Below, piece by piece: positions 20,303 to 31,132 of a DNA stretch of 64,000 nt. The stretch is taken from the NCBI GenBank assembly GCA_030844895.1, contig CM061224.1, forward strand, positions 5,915,591 through 5,979,590, in the 5' to 3' direction. Origin of the DNA: Ambrosia x helenae (lineage: Eukaryota > Streptophyta > Magnoliopsida > Asterales > Asteraceae). The position numbers and the translations under genes are program-made. The notes under the pieces are model-generated. The model searched no databases and had not been told where the DNA came from. It saw only the letters and a list, made by a program, of their open reading frames with translations. Numbering within the stretch: the stretch's first letter is position 1; each line of letters opens with the position of its first letter.

Positions 20303-23300
20303 GTGGATTTTTTGTTTTCTAAAAGAAAGACTAAAAATAGAGTTTTCTTAAAAAATAAAAATTTCAGTGTTCGACAGGCTAATATAGCTCAAAATTGCAC
20401 TAAAACGGATGAATCATGGATTTTTGACTGTGGTGCTACTGACACCATGACCTATGATTTATCTGATATTATTTCTGAAACTAAACCTAGAATTAGCAAC
20501 ATCAAAACCGCTAATGGGGGGATGTTCCTGTTAAAGGAGGAGGAACTATTGAAATATCTCCAACTTTAAAACTAAAAAATTGTCTCTATGTTCCATCCCT
20601 GTCACATAAACTATTATCCATTAGCCACATTACAAAAGAGTTAAATTGCACCGTCTTGATGCATCCAACCTTTTGTATTCTTCAAGATATCAGGACGGGA
20701 ATGATCATTGGGCGTGGCACTGAACGATCAGGATTGTATTATGTGGACGAAGTGACTCAACGGGGAAATGTGATGCTTGCTCATGGGACTACAAATAGAG
20801 AAGCCTGGCTTTGGCATAGGAGATTAGGACACCCGTCTATTGGCTATCTCCATATTTTATTTCCAAAACTATTTCCTTCTAATAAAACTCTCAACTGTGA
20901 GACGTGTGTCCTAGCTAAAAGTCACAGACATACGTATAGTTTAAATAATACTAGGGTAGAGACACCTTTTTCTTTAATACATTCTGATGTGTGGGGTCCC
21001 GCAGAAGTTATTGGGGGACAAAACTTTCGTTTCTTTGTATTATTTATTGATGATTGCACTCGTATGACATGGATCTATTTTATGAAACATAAATCCGAGG
21101 TCTTTGAAAAATTTACTATATTTTATACTATGATACAAACTCAATTTAAAACTAATATTCAAATTCTTAGATCCGACAATGGAGGAGAATACGTAAATGC
21201 TTCAATGAAGCAATTCTGTCAAAACAAAGGAATTATTCATCAAAAAACATGCCCCTACACCCCTGAGCAAAACGGCACCGTCGAACGAAAAAACCGTATT
21301 CTTTTAGAAATTACACGGGCTTTTTTAATTGAGTCTCAGGTTCCCACATCTTTCTGGCCAGAAGCAGCTGCCACTGCCACATATTTAATTAATCGTCTTC
21401 CTACCAAAGCCCTCGAACTTAAAACCCCTATTCAAGCCCTTTCTGATTTTACTAACATTCCTCCTCCTCTCACTCTCCAACCACGGGTTTTTGGGTGTAC
21501 TGTCTATCCTCATATCCCTAAACATGATCGAGGTAAACTAGGCCCATGTGCAGAAAAATGCGTCTTTGTAGGCTATGGAATCGAACAAAAGGGTTACCGG
21601 TGTTACAGTCCAAAACGTCGACATGTGTACACTACTCTTGACTGTGATTTCCTTGAAACCGAATTTTTCTATACCTGCCAATACAGTGGTCAGGGGGAGA
21701 AGAAGCATATTGACCCACTGGATTGGCTAAAATGGGCTCCCTCACTAATAAGCACCGATCATCACAATACCCAACGAGACTCATCTTCCCCACAATCTAT
21801 TGGTGCCACCGATCAAGAATCTCCTTGTCCTACACCTCAAAATGATGAACCTCAAAACGTTCAAACCACTCAAAATGAGGAACCGCAAAGTCCTCCTAGT
21901 ATGACTAATAATGAATTTCCAAATGATATATCTAACAGTGAAATAGCAAGTGAACAGGTTATGCAGGAAGATCAAGAGGAATCAATACAGGAAGAACAAA
22001 ATGAAATCACTGAGAAATACGTGCTACCTCCAAGAGCCAATAGGGGGGTACCTCCAAAACGATATTCTCCAGAAAAGGAGACAAGATCAACTAGATATCC
22101 CATGGCAAATATGGCCAATGGAAATTTGTCTAAAGAAGCTAAAGCCTTCACTACTGCCCTCCTTAATGAACAGCTTCCTAGCTCTGTAGAACAAGCCTTG
22201 AAGTCTAAGGAATGGAAAGATGCCATGGAAACAGAAATGGACGCGCTTATGAAAAATGAGACTTGGGAAAAATGTACCCTTCCCTCAGGAAAGAGACCAG
22301 TTGGATGTCGGTGGGTCTTCACTATTAAACACAAACCAGATGGAACAATAGAAAGATATAAAGCTCGGCTTGTAGCCAAGGGATACACACAAACATATGG
22401 GATCGACTATTCTGAGACATTCTCTCCAGTAGCCAAGATCGATACAATCCGTATTCTTTTATCTATTGCTGCAAATGAAGGATGGCCACTTCATCAGTTT
22501 GATGTTAAGAATGCCTTTCTTCATGGAGATTTGAAAGAAGAAGTATATATGGAGGCACCTCCTGGATTCACAGACAACTTCAAAAATCGAGAAGTGTGTC
22601 GATTGAAAAGGACTCTCTACGGCCTTAAACAATCACCTCGAGCCTGGTTTGGTAGATTTACATTGGCTATGAAGAGATACGGGTTCAAACAAAGCAACTC
22701 TGATCATACTTTGTTCCTCAAACGAAAAGGTAAACTTGTAACTTGTTTAATTTTATATGTTGATGATATGATTATCACAGGGAACGATAAAGAAGAAATG
22801 GAGAAGCTAAAAGCAAATCTATTCAAGGAGTTCGAGATGAAAGATTTAGGAAGACTAAAGTACTTCCTTGGAATTGAAGTCCTAAGATCAAAGCAAGGGA
22901 TTTTCATATGTCAAAAGAAGTACATCCTTGATCTTCTTGCCGAAACAGGAATGATCGACTGCAAGCCAGCTGACACACCAATGATGACCAACCAAAAACT
23001 CTACATGGAAGACGGAGCAAAATTGGCAGATAAAGGGAAATACCAACGTCTAGTGGGCAAACTCATATATCTATCACACACTCGTCCAGACATTGCATAC
23101 GCGGTGGGAGTGGTTAGTCAATTTATGCACCAACCCCAAATTAACCACATGGATGCTGTACAAAGAATTATCAGATACCTTAAAAGGACTGCTAGCTATG
23201 GTATTCTCTTCCAACCAAACAAAAATTCGAAGATTCAAGCTTACACAGACGCTGATTGGGCAGGAGACCAACAGGATCGAAGATCTACATCAGGATACTT

Positions 23301-23724
23301 CACGTTAGTCGGAGGGAACTTGGTTACTTGGAGGAGTAAAAAACAAAAAGTGGTTGCTCTATCCAGTGCTGAAGCTGAATTCCGAGGTATTGCAAGGGGA
23401 CTGGCAGAGGTCTTATGGATACGCAAGCTTCTAACTGAAATTGGATTCATTCAGAAGGAAGCAAGCAAGATCTGGTGCGACAACAAAGCAGCTATACAAA
23501 TTTCCGAGAACCCGGTTCAACATGACCGTACAAAACATGTAGAAGTCGACAGACATTTTATCAAAGAAAAACTCGAAAACGGAACTATAGAACTTCAGTT
23601 CATTCGGTCAGAGGATCAACTAGCAGACATACTTACAAAATCAGTCAACGGAACACTCTATAACAATTGTCTATACAAGTTGAGTATCGGGAATCCCACT
23701 ATTCAACTTGAGGGGGAGTGTTAG
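20303..23724 (+). CDS. Copia Pol: protease, integrase, RT, RNase H (frameshifted)
   Basis: The protease piece (20303 to about 20520) has WIFDCGATDTM, with Cys where Ser or Thr is usual after the catalytic Asp. A frameshift in the G-run near 20515-20521 moves the rest into another frame: VPVKGGGTIEIS onward, then an open frame from 20656. It contains the zinc-binding HRRLGHPS..CETCVLAK, integrase core HSDVWGP..RSDNGGEY..ERKNR, RT with FDVKNAFLHGDLKEEVYM and YVDDM, and RNase H with DADWAGD and SSAEAEF. The stop codon TAG (23722-23724) lies inside the 3' LTR. Domains are otherwise full length. The frameshift and Gag stops mean this copy is probably not autonomous. Confidence 0.9.
23707..23718 (+). 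promoter_or_regulatory. Copia polypurine tract
   Basis: CTTGAGGGGGAG directly precedes the 3' LTR (plus-strand priming site). Confidence 0.8.
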
Positions 23725-23929
23725 AAAGTAAATCAAATGGGATCAGAAAAATATCATCATTTCCCGATTTAGAAGATTGTGACAACCTTAATTCTCGACA
23801 GCTAATCACAATTAATCATATAGCCGTTTGAATTATTTTCCTTATTTAGAGTATTGTAAATCTTATATATTGTACTCATATTATCATCTTTTGAATACAA
23901 GAATCAATATCATTCTCTGATTTACATTA
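23719..23929 (+). repeat. Copia 3' LTR
   Basis: No difference from the 5' LTR was found by eye over 211 bp, indicating a recent insertion. Confidence 0.92.
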
Positions 23930-24117
23930 CCTACGAAAGAAAACAACGCAGCATTAGAAGAGATAACATTGAAATCAGACTATTACAATTAACCTTAACA
24001 TGAATTCAAATTCGCAACATGATCAACATATGCAAAAGGTAATCAGCTAAACAACATCCAACCGTCAATCACACATACAAACAATAGATACCTAAACGTC
24101 GCAGACGCCTTTAAATG

Positions 24118-24330
24118 TCAACCGGAGACATGATGATGGGTGACTACACCGATCCGTCCCACCTCTACCTTTAGAGCATCCTGAATATTTATCCCAAATT
24201 TCTGAAGCTCCTTGTCGACAAAAGGTTTAGCGATTGTGTGTAGTTCAAACCAAACATGCCCTCTGATTTGTGTGTTAAATATACCCATGTTTGGAATACT
24301 AGATGACATAGGAATTCTCCATCTTCGTAA
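24118..24330 (-). other. Unidentified minus-strand frame, possible captured exon
   Basis: Open frame with non-repetitive composition (NTQIRGHVWFELHTIAKPF..KELQKFGINIQDALK..RIGVVTHHHV), ending in a stop at 24118. I do not recognise the family. It is on the same strand as the outer Helitron termini and could be another captured gene piece. The frames upstream on the same strand (24657-24973) are S/T/H-rich and unconvincing. 24331-24970 has no other recognisable content beyond a G-run at about 24411-24421. Confidence 0.3.
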
Positions 24331-24984
24331 CTGAACCCAGTTAGAAATTCTATCAAAACTAATAATAAAAAACAGTTTTGATAGAAATGATTATAAATGG
24401 TGATAGAGAGAGGGGGGGGGGAGAGCTGGCAAAACCCCCCTGAAAATACACATAATTATGAAGACGCCGCTGCATTAGACTGGCCGGTTCATCTTCACCA
24501 TTTGGAAACCACCATGACCAACACCACCAGAGATTACCTACACATCAGACCAACATGATTCGTCGGGTTAAGGTTCATGGATAACCGATTTGACAAAAGG
24601 AAGAACATGCAATGGAAAAAGGCTTACCAGAAACGTGTCGAAAGTTGACCGGAACCCTAGCTACTTGAACCATCGTCACCGCCACTCTCTGTCTGCAACA
24701 CTTCTTTTATGACGGTGACGGATGGTGATGTTGAGACGCTGACCACGTACCCAGGTCTCCGACGATGCTCCTGAACCTTATATTTGTATCTGACGGTGTG
24801 TGAGTGGTGATGGTGGGTGTGGTGTGACGGCGGTAAGTGGTTCCGGTGTGTTGGTGGTGATGAAAGGGTGGACTGGTAAGCAGTAGAGAAAAAGAGAGGT
24901 GAAGAGAAAACCAGACGCCTAATATGCCATTGGAACACCAATTAATTACAGATATGCCATCATGATAAAACATCTCAACATGGG

Positions 24985-25075
24985 AAAAAAAAAAACCTGG
25001 CGCTGAATACAGGACTCGATCCCATTTCCTTCATTAACATAACAACCAACTAACCACTACACCACAAACATCATA
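24985..25075 (-). mobile_element. tRNA-derived SINE head (minus strand)
   Basis: On the minus strand: box A-like TGGTGTAGTGGTTAGTTGG (about 25044-25062), box B-like GGGATCGAGTCCTG, then a T-run of 11 at 24985-24995. There is no acceptor stem. It lies about 100 bp from the Helitron right end. Confidence 0.6.
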
Positions 25076-25175
25076 TCTTAACTCTATTCCAAACTAATAA
25101 TACTTATCAAATCAGTACAATCTACTGTTCATTTCGATTACTGTTCAAATCAGTTTGAACATTAATATAGTTGAA

Positions 25176-25447
25176 TGAATTCCACTGGCTGATCGATGGT
25201 ATGCAACGTGTTAGAACATTTTATATGTTGTAATGGATCAGTTGCTAAATAATGTTTCTTTTATCATGTCATGGCATGGATAGAGCTGAAAGATTTGTGT
25301 GTTTCTTTACATTGCATAACAGAGAAGCACAATGCTACGTGTAGCAGCGAAGCTCTCAAGACGTGCTCTATCTTCTGTTGAATGTAGTTCTGGCTCTTAT
25401 CATTCAGCATTGTTCACCGGTTCTGTACAAAGTGCACCGAGAACAGG
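25176..25447 (+). pseudogene. Truncated ATP11 duplicate, intron end and first 38 codons
   Basis: Continues the alignment broken at 1330. It matches 48448-48713, including the 5'UTR intron acceptor (25322), ATG at 25332 and codons beginning MLRVAAKLSRRALSS. Coding similarity to the intact gene ends at about 25447 (in the codons after SVQSAPRT), where retroposon target-site sequence starts. No other ATP11 exon follows, so this copy cannot make the protein. Confidence 0.9.
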
Positions 25448-26071
25448 TTTTCAGAAAAAGTATGGTCTCCCAAGTTATATCATGAGCTCGCTCGCTCCCT
25501 ATCTATAAAAACTATGGAGTTGAGTGAGCAATGGAATTGCATTTCTTTTATTTATATTTCATTCATGGCCGGCCCTTAATAGGGGCGGCGTGGGCGACGG
25601 CCCTAGGCCCGAAAATCCCGAGGGCCCGAAGTTTTTTTTTTTTTTTTTAAGTTTTCATATAAGGATTTTATGGGTTGTGGACTATTGTAATCATTTTTTT
25701 AACATTTACCCATCTAATACGACCTAAAATCACTAAATTTTTATACTTATCAAAGCAAACCCAACCCAAAACGAGAGTTCAGAAGGCAAAAGGGTTTACT
25801 ATTTACACAACGAACGCCGAACAATCCAGATTTCAAGCCGTGAGCCCGATTTTTTTATAGTAGGTTTTTATATATCATGATTGAGTTTAAATTATATGGG
25901 CCCGTTTTAATTGTTGTGGCCCCAGGCCCAAATGTTTTTTACAGTTTTTGGAGACGTCCCTGATTTCATTGTAATAACACACTCACACTGCAAACTTTTA
26001 AGGACCTAATCAGTGGTAATGTTAAGAAAAAACAAGAAAGAAAGAAAAAGAAAAGATTTTCAGAAAAAGTA
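25448..26071 (+). mobile_element. Retroposon with A-rich tail and 15-bp TSD
   Basis: TTTTCAGAAAAAGTA flanks the insert at 25448-25462 and 26057-26071. The insert ends in an A/G-rich tail (about 26024-26054), as expected from LINE-driven retroposition. After removing the nested MITE the body is only about 190 bp, starting TGGTCTCCCAAGTT. It has no recognised pol III boxes, so it may be a retroposed transcript fragment or a SINE type unknown to me. Confidence 0.7.
25556..25970. mobile_element. hAT-type MITE nested in the retroposon
   Basis: Element 25564-25962, with 8-bp TSD ATTTCATT at 25556-25563 and 25963-25970. Ends CATGGCCGGCCC... and ...GACGTCCCTG form an imperfect terminal inverted repeat (CA.GG.CG.C). 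Interior G+C-rich near both ends (GGCCCTAGGCCC, GGCCCCAGGCCC). Non-coding. Confidence 0.75.
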
Positions 26072-26090
26072 AAATAAGCTTAGTGAGAAG

Positions 26091-26204
26091 CTCCCACATC
26101 GCTAGTTGCCGAAGAGTTTCGAGTCATACGCATCATATAAATACTAGCACATCCCACATCGCATGTATTACGAACAAATTACCAATGCATTAATGTATAA
26201 AAAG
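26091..26204 (+). promoter_or_regulatory. Two tandem snRNA-type promoters (USE + TATA)
   Basis: CTCCCACATCG (26091-26101) is followed after exactly 34 bp by TATAAATA (26136-26143). ATCCCACATCG (26151-26161) is followed after exactly 34 bp by TATAAAAAG (26196-26204). The plant snRNA upstream sequence element is RTCCCACATCG, and the pol II snRNA class uses about this spacing. No known U-snRNA sequence follows. Downstream of the second TATA a MITE is inserted at 26218. Confidence 0.5.
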
Positions 26205-26207
26205 GAG

Positions 26208-26808
26208 AGACCTAGGTAGGCCTGTAAACGAACCGAACGTTCATGAACTGTTCGGCGGGAAGTTCGTTTATGTTCGTTTAATTAAATGAACGAACATGAA
26301 CACACGTTTGTTCGTTCATTTATGTTCATGAACGTTCGTTTATGTTCGTTCATTTATGTTCGTTCAATTAAACTTTAATTTATTTTTATTATTTATTTCC
26401 TTTTTGTTAAGTAACCTTAATTCTTATTATATTATTATTTATTTCCCTTTTGAATGATACATGTATATTCAAACTACTAATTTAGATTTGGTTTTGATTG
26501 CATTGTGATGTATTAGACTTGGTTGAATTGTGATGAATCATTATTAACTTGTTTTTGTTTGTGTTCATTAATGTTCGTTTACGTTCATTTGTGTTTGTTT
26601 ATGTTCATGAACTGTTCGTTTAGGTTTTAAATGAACGAACATAAACGAACACGAACACGACAAATTTCTTAATGAACGAACACGAACACAAAAATGTGTT
26701 CGATTATGTGTTCGTGTTCGTGTTCGTGTTCGGTTAAAGTTAAATGAACAAACACGAACACGCTTGTGTTCGTGTTCGTTCGGTTCGTTTACAGGCCTAG
26801 ACCTAGGT
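26208..26808. mobile_element. TTCG-rich MITE with 10-bp TSD
   Basis: Element 26218-26798 has near-perfect inverted termini AGGCCTGTAAACGAACCGAA / its complement. TSD AGACCTAGGT is at 26208-26217 and 26799-26808. The arms are tracts of GTTCGTTTATGTTCG-like repeats able to fold back. TSD length suggests a Mutator-like origin. A related truncated copy is at 46430-47583. Confidence 0.8.
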
Positions 26809-27684
26809 TGATTTTACTTTGGCTGCCAATGTGTGTACAATATATATATATAAAAAAAATAATAAGAAGAAGAATAAGAACTAGTGTTTTAGTTACCCGC
26901 GCTTCGCTGCGGGAGCTTTTGTTTTGTTGCGGGTTTGTTAGACAGTAGAAATAACATTAAGGTGACCGTTATTCTCGTGTGGGCTTCACAAAAATAATCG
27001 CGGCCCATTAAGTTCCAGACCAACCTTAAGATTACAAAACTTGGGTTGCCTCTTGTTGCCTTCATTCGGAGGCCACAAATATGTTGCGCTTCGCTGCGGG
27101 GACGCTCGTGTCATCATAGGTTTTTTGGCATTAAAATTACCATTATTAGCAATAATGTTAGGTAACTATTATTTGTTCAAATTATTCTAAAATAAATGTC
27201 TTTGCTAGTTATTTCAACCAATTGGCAATAGTGTCGTACCGCAATCTAGCAATTTTCGTCAATTACGTGGGCAAGTAATCTTCAATTACATTAGCAATAA
27301 TCTTCAATTACGTGAGCCAATTATAAACTACCATATTATGGAATGAAATCTAAACACAAAGAAAATAAATAAATATATGCAAATCTTTACCAAGGTAGTG
27401 AATCAAGTGGACCCATGTTACAGCCTGGAGTGCGTTAAACAACAATTATGTGGTTGGTAGCCTTTTTCTAGGCGGTTTTCTAACCATTTTTTGGACGGTT
27501 CCTTTTACTCTAATTTAGTGGGGTATTTTGGACAAATTGCGTCTTCATTTTGGGCGGCCTCAAGCAGCCATTCACAAAATTTGGCCGCCAAATTAAGCCA
27601 ATCACATTTTGTTACTGTAGAAGTGTCCCTATTTTCATTGATACATATAATATATAAAAAATTATTAAAAATTAAAAAAAAAAT

Positions 27685-27692
27685 AATAATAA

Positions 27693-27743
<51 letters not shown>

Positions 27744-27745
27744 CT
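27685..27745. repeat. (AAT)n microsatellite
   Basis: About 18 copies of AAT/TAA. It is the source of poly-Tyr minus-strand frames. Confidence 0.9.
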
Positions 27746-27871
27746 TGTTGTTGTTTAGGTACGGTTTGATTAGTGTTTTTATTTTTATTATTGGTTTCAC
27801 AACCCATGTTTTCATCAAAGGTTTTGGTTCGCTCGTACCCTAATTATTAGAACCCTAATTGTTTTTATTCA

Positions 27872-29630
27872 ATGGCGGGATTTAAAAGAAACAACAAGAG
27901 GAAGGTAGAAGAAACGGTGGAAACCTGGGAACTTTTAATTAATCTCATCAACCAGCTCAACTCAGACAATGAATCTGATATAACGTAAGCTTTGGAGAAG
28001 TTGCGTACGTTAGCGAAATGCGGTAAGTTACTAACAAAGTTTCAACTTTTTGTTCCACATTGTTTGGGTGTTGTTGTGTCTCTTAGCCGATATTTAGATT
28101 TAGATTAGATATTATTTGTATTTATTATTGTTTATAGTTATCTGTAATTATGGTAGATATATCGTTTCCTATATTATAGGTAGGGTTTACATAGGAGCTT
28201 TTAGAAATAATACACCATTGGAGCTTTTAATGTCATCAAAATCGAAATACAAGGTTTTTAATTTTTTATAAATAAATAAAACCCTAGATCGAAAATCCTT
28301 TTAACCCATGCCTGCTGAATTTTGTATGTCCTTCTAGAGAATAATGTGGACTTGTTTTGGAACGCTGGAGTCGTTCCAGCATTGCTGCGCCAGCTTAGAA
28401 AGGGGCATCGGCACGCTGGGCTATGTGTTTCTTTGCTTCGACTTATTGCAAGAAAGGTATACATCAATTTGGCTACTAATTTATCTAGTTTGGAGTTATA
28501 AACAAAAACAGTACCAATTTTTTTTACTTTTAATGTCTTAACAGCCAAAACATCAAGATATCATAGCCAAGGAAGGGTCCTTGGCTTGTATTGTTGATCT
28601 GCTCAAGACCCACCAAGGCCAGAAGCTAATGAGGTCTTATTTCAAGCAGCTTATGCAATAACCCTCCTTGTTTCTGAAAATAACTACAACAACACCATTG
28701 TCAGGTTCGTTTTTGTGCTCGCTTTACCGTTGCAGACAACTGTCCTCTCACCGCTTTTTAATTTTCAGGGAGGAAGGCGGTATCCCCATTCTTGTTAAGT
28801 TATTGGAATCCACTGATGAGAAGGTGCTGCAAGCTGCAATAAGGGCCATGTGTGCACTTGCTTCAGAAAATGATGAAATTAAAACCCAGGTTTGATGCTT
28901 GTATTGGTTACCGTAAATTGTTACTAAATTTGATGTTTAATTAATTCCCAAATTATCTGCAGATCGTTGACTCTACAGCTTTGCAAACTCTTGTTGGATT
29001 TCTTTGGTCTGATAACTCTATATGCGATGAAACTGTAAGTAACCCATTTTTTTTAAACCAAATATTGTACATACGTTCTCTGAAATTAGATATTTGGCTA
29101 TGGTTAACCTTGATTCTCATCTCTTAGGTTGGTTTATTTATTACTCTTGCTCGGAGATCCCCGCATATACAAACTCAAGTTTGTTCTGCGGGAGCCTTGC
29201 ATCCCACTATTTTACTACTTAGGTACTATTTGTATGTTTCACTGTGTGTCGTATAACTGTCGTTGTGTGATTAGTATTCGTAAATAATAATAATGCTATT
29301 CAATTTCTAATGGAGCTTTTTTAACGTCTATGTTTTCCAATAGTTCCACTTCTTCTAAGAGACAAAGAAGAGCTGCCGTACTTATTGGGCGGCTAGCTGA
29401 TGATCCAGACCGCATGGTTCTTTAACCTCTTTCTCATTTACAATTTCCTTGCCCAATCATGTTTTTATTTTCAGTTGTCTGCCATAAAAACTAAATATAA
29501 TACTTTTACATTACAGGCACAGATCGTTCAAAGAGGTGCTCTTCATCCACTAGTTGTGATGTTGGTGTCTGAAGATGAAAAATCTAAAGAGTTGGCATCC
29601 TATGCGTTAGGGAAGTTGTCACAGGATCAG
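27872..29630 (+). pseudogene. Captured ARIA-like armadillo-repeat gene, 5' part
   Basis: Exons 27872-28022, 28338-28456, 28545-28704, 28769-28889, 28963-29034, 29128-29222, 29344-29416, 29517-29630 read as armadillo repeats like those of ARIA, the ARM-BTB protein that interacts with ABF2 in ABA signalling. Key runs are NAGVVPALLRQLRKGHRHAG, GGIPILVKLLESTDEKVL, IVDSTALQTLVGFL and IVQRGALHPLVVML. Two lesions are visible. An in-frame TAA lies at codon 39 (27986-27988), and a 1-nt frameshift near 28620 means the continuation EANEVLFQAAYAI is in another frame. After LSQDQ the exon ends at a donor (29630) and no further plus-strand exon appears. ATG and splice sites are preserved, so capture was from genomic DNA. 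Confidence 0.85.
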
Positions 29631-30116
29631 GTATGTAGTTGTATTTTCTCAAAACCGTTTGTTTCGTACATGCTGCACTTATTGCTTTTCTTTCTTTTGG
29701 TTTATTTAGAGGGCATTAATAATTCAACTTAAAATGTTTTGCCTCAAAAACTGAATGACCAATTATCCTTTCAAATGTGAAAGTACCAACTTTAAGATAA
29801 TAACCGTAATCACACACTGTGGTTTGAGACACTGAGAAGGTTTATCTAAAGTGGGGATGAGGCGCAACAAACGATCCAATGCCTGACAGAGACATTATCA
29901 AGAGAAAATCAACAAGTAACAAGTAACAAATGTCAAAAGAAGAATCCTAAAGTAACAAATAATAATTACACTAACAGCAGCGACTCTTTCTGCTAATCTT
30001 CTAAGCTTCTTATTTGCTAAATCCTGCTTCATGAATATCGTGATATAAAGTAGGTTAACTAAAGATTAAACACCATTATATAGGTGAGCTGTAAAGATTA
30101 AACAAGTACAACTCAC

Positions 30117-30238
30117 CTGTATAATGGTGTTCTCACAAAGACGCTTTAAATCATGTATAAAATATTGGTCAGTAGCTATAAGAAGCTCGTAGACGACCAT
30201 TTTCGGAATTGACAAGTCTACCAATCCAGTTTTTATAC
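30117..30238 (-). pseudogene. BTB/POZ exon, ARIA-like, inverted
   Basis: Minus-strand exon flanked by acceptor ATAG|G (30238) and donor CAG|GTGAG (30117). It encodes TGLVDLSIPKMVVYELLIA and TDQYFIHDLKRLCENTIIQ, the characteristic end of a BTB domain (compare the AADQYLLEGLKRLCE type seen in ARIA). The ARM exons are on the other strand 0.5 kb away, so if both come from one gene the capture was rearranged. The remaining stretch 30300-31120 has no recognised exon. Confidence 0.65.
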
Positions 30239-31132
30239 CTATGAGTAAAGTATTGGATAATGGGTCAAAATGAATCAACATGAGATATTCATTTTTAAAA
30301 GTATATTGCGACGATAATGTGGAATATTCGAAATCTCAATTTCTTTAGCATCTTTTTCCTAACAATGCATCCATTAAGAAAGTCAAAAGAAAAATAATGA
30401 ATGAAAGGAAAAAAAAATAATTGACATGTACAATATACCATGCAAGTTAATTGTGACTAACCTTGAAACAACCATTAAACATAGCCCCAAATGCACAAGA
30501 CTTCTCACACATAAGGGTTTTGCTAGCATTAAACCGTTTACCTGACATAGAAGCTACACCATGTCAACCACAACCTTCAATAAAATGGTAGAAGAAATAG
30601 TTTTCGGTTAAGAAACAAGTTTACACCTTCAACTAGGAAAGTTACATCCATAGTCACATAAATCGCTCAAGATCCCACTATTTTCGCATTGGATCGTTTC
30701 GTACCGGATCGGAATTCGCCATCGTTCCGATCGACTATGGTACGACGACTGAAATCGGACGAATCATTGTGTGGTACGTTTAAGGGATCGATTTTACAGG
30801 AACGATGTTTTCTGCTGAAATCCAGTAATCAACAGCAAAGAGATGCAGGTTGTAGAAGAAGCAGGAGGAAGAAAACGCTAGAGGAAGAAGAAGAAGCAGA
30901 AGCGGCTACACATGTTTGTTTGAGCTTATTAGGGTTAAATAAGTTTGGATATTTCAACATTTAGCCCCTCTACCTTTTATTAGTTTACATTTAGTTTCTA
31001 AAATTTGTAATTTTTTATTAAAAAGGTGTAAAATAACTTTGTGTATTTAAACACTTAACCCCCTCTATCTTTATTAGTTTACATTTGGTACTTTAACTTG
31101 TAAATTTATAGTAATCAGTATAAAATTAACGT

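Larger units (their letters stand above)
18559..23934 (+). mobile_element. Complete Ty1/Copia retrotransposon with 5-bp TSD
   Basis: LTRs occupy 18564-18774 and 23719-23929 (211 bp each) and appear identical. The TSD CCTAC is at 18559-18563 and 23930-23934. A tRNA-Met-type PBS abuts the left LTR and a purine tract precedes the right LTR. The order gag, protease, integrase, RT, RNase H is the Copia order. Short LTRs and gag type suggest the Ale/Retrofit group, but this is only inferred. It is nested within the giant Helitron. Confidence 0.95.
1331..25174 (-). mobile_element. Giant composite Helitron (minus-strand termini)
   Basis: The left end reads A|CTAG followed by a GC-rich hairpin (stem GCCGCA 1346-1351 with TGCGGC 1355-1360). 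On the minus strand this is the canonical 3' Helitron end: hairpin, about 10 nt, CTAG, host T. The right end reads ...ATAGTTGA then A|TGAATTCC, so the minus-strand 5' end is TCAACTATATTAATG. One extra A leaves the boundary uncertain by one base. The paralogous site at ATP11 (TTGTAACGAATTCC, about 48445) supplies the empty site. The interval holds Rep-helicase and RPA genes, captured gene fragments, SINEs, a LINE piece and a nested Copia element. The Rep-helicase lies on the opposite strand to these termini, so the element may be two nested Helitrons. Confidence 0.75.

Noticed and set aside
26205..26900. A complete U-snRNA gene behind the USE/TATA pairs
   Set aside because: Neither the present sequence nor the sequence with the MITE removed resembles U1-U6, U3 or 7SL starts that I know.
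30689..30964. 91-aa plus-strand frame with acidic/basic tail
   Set aside because: No recognisable domain, and codons derive from GAAGAAGAA-type repeats. It lies inside Helitron 2 with no splice or homology support.
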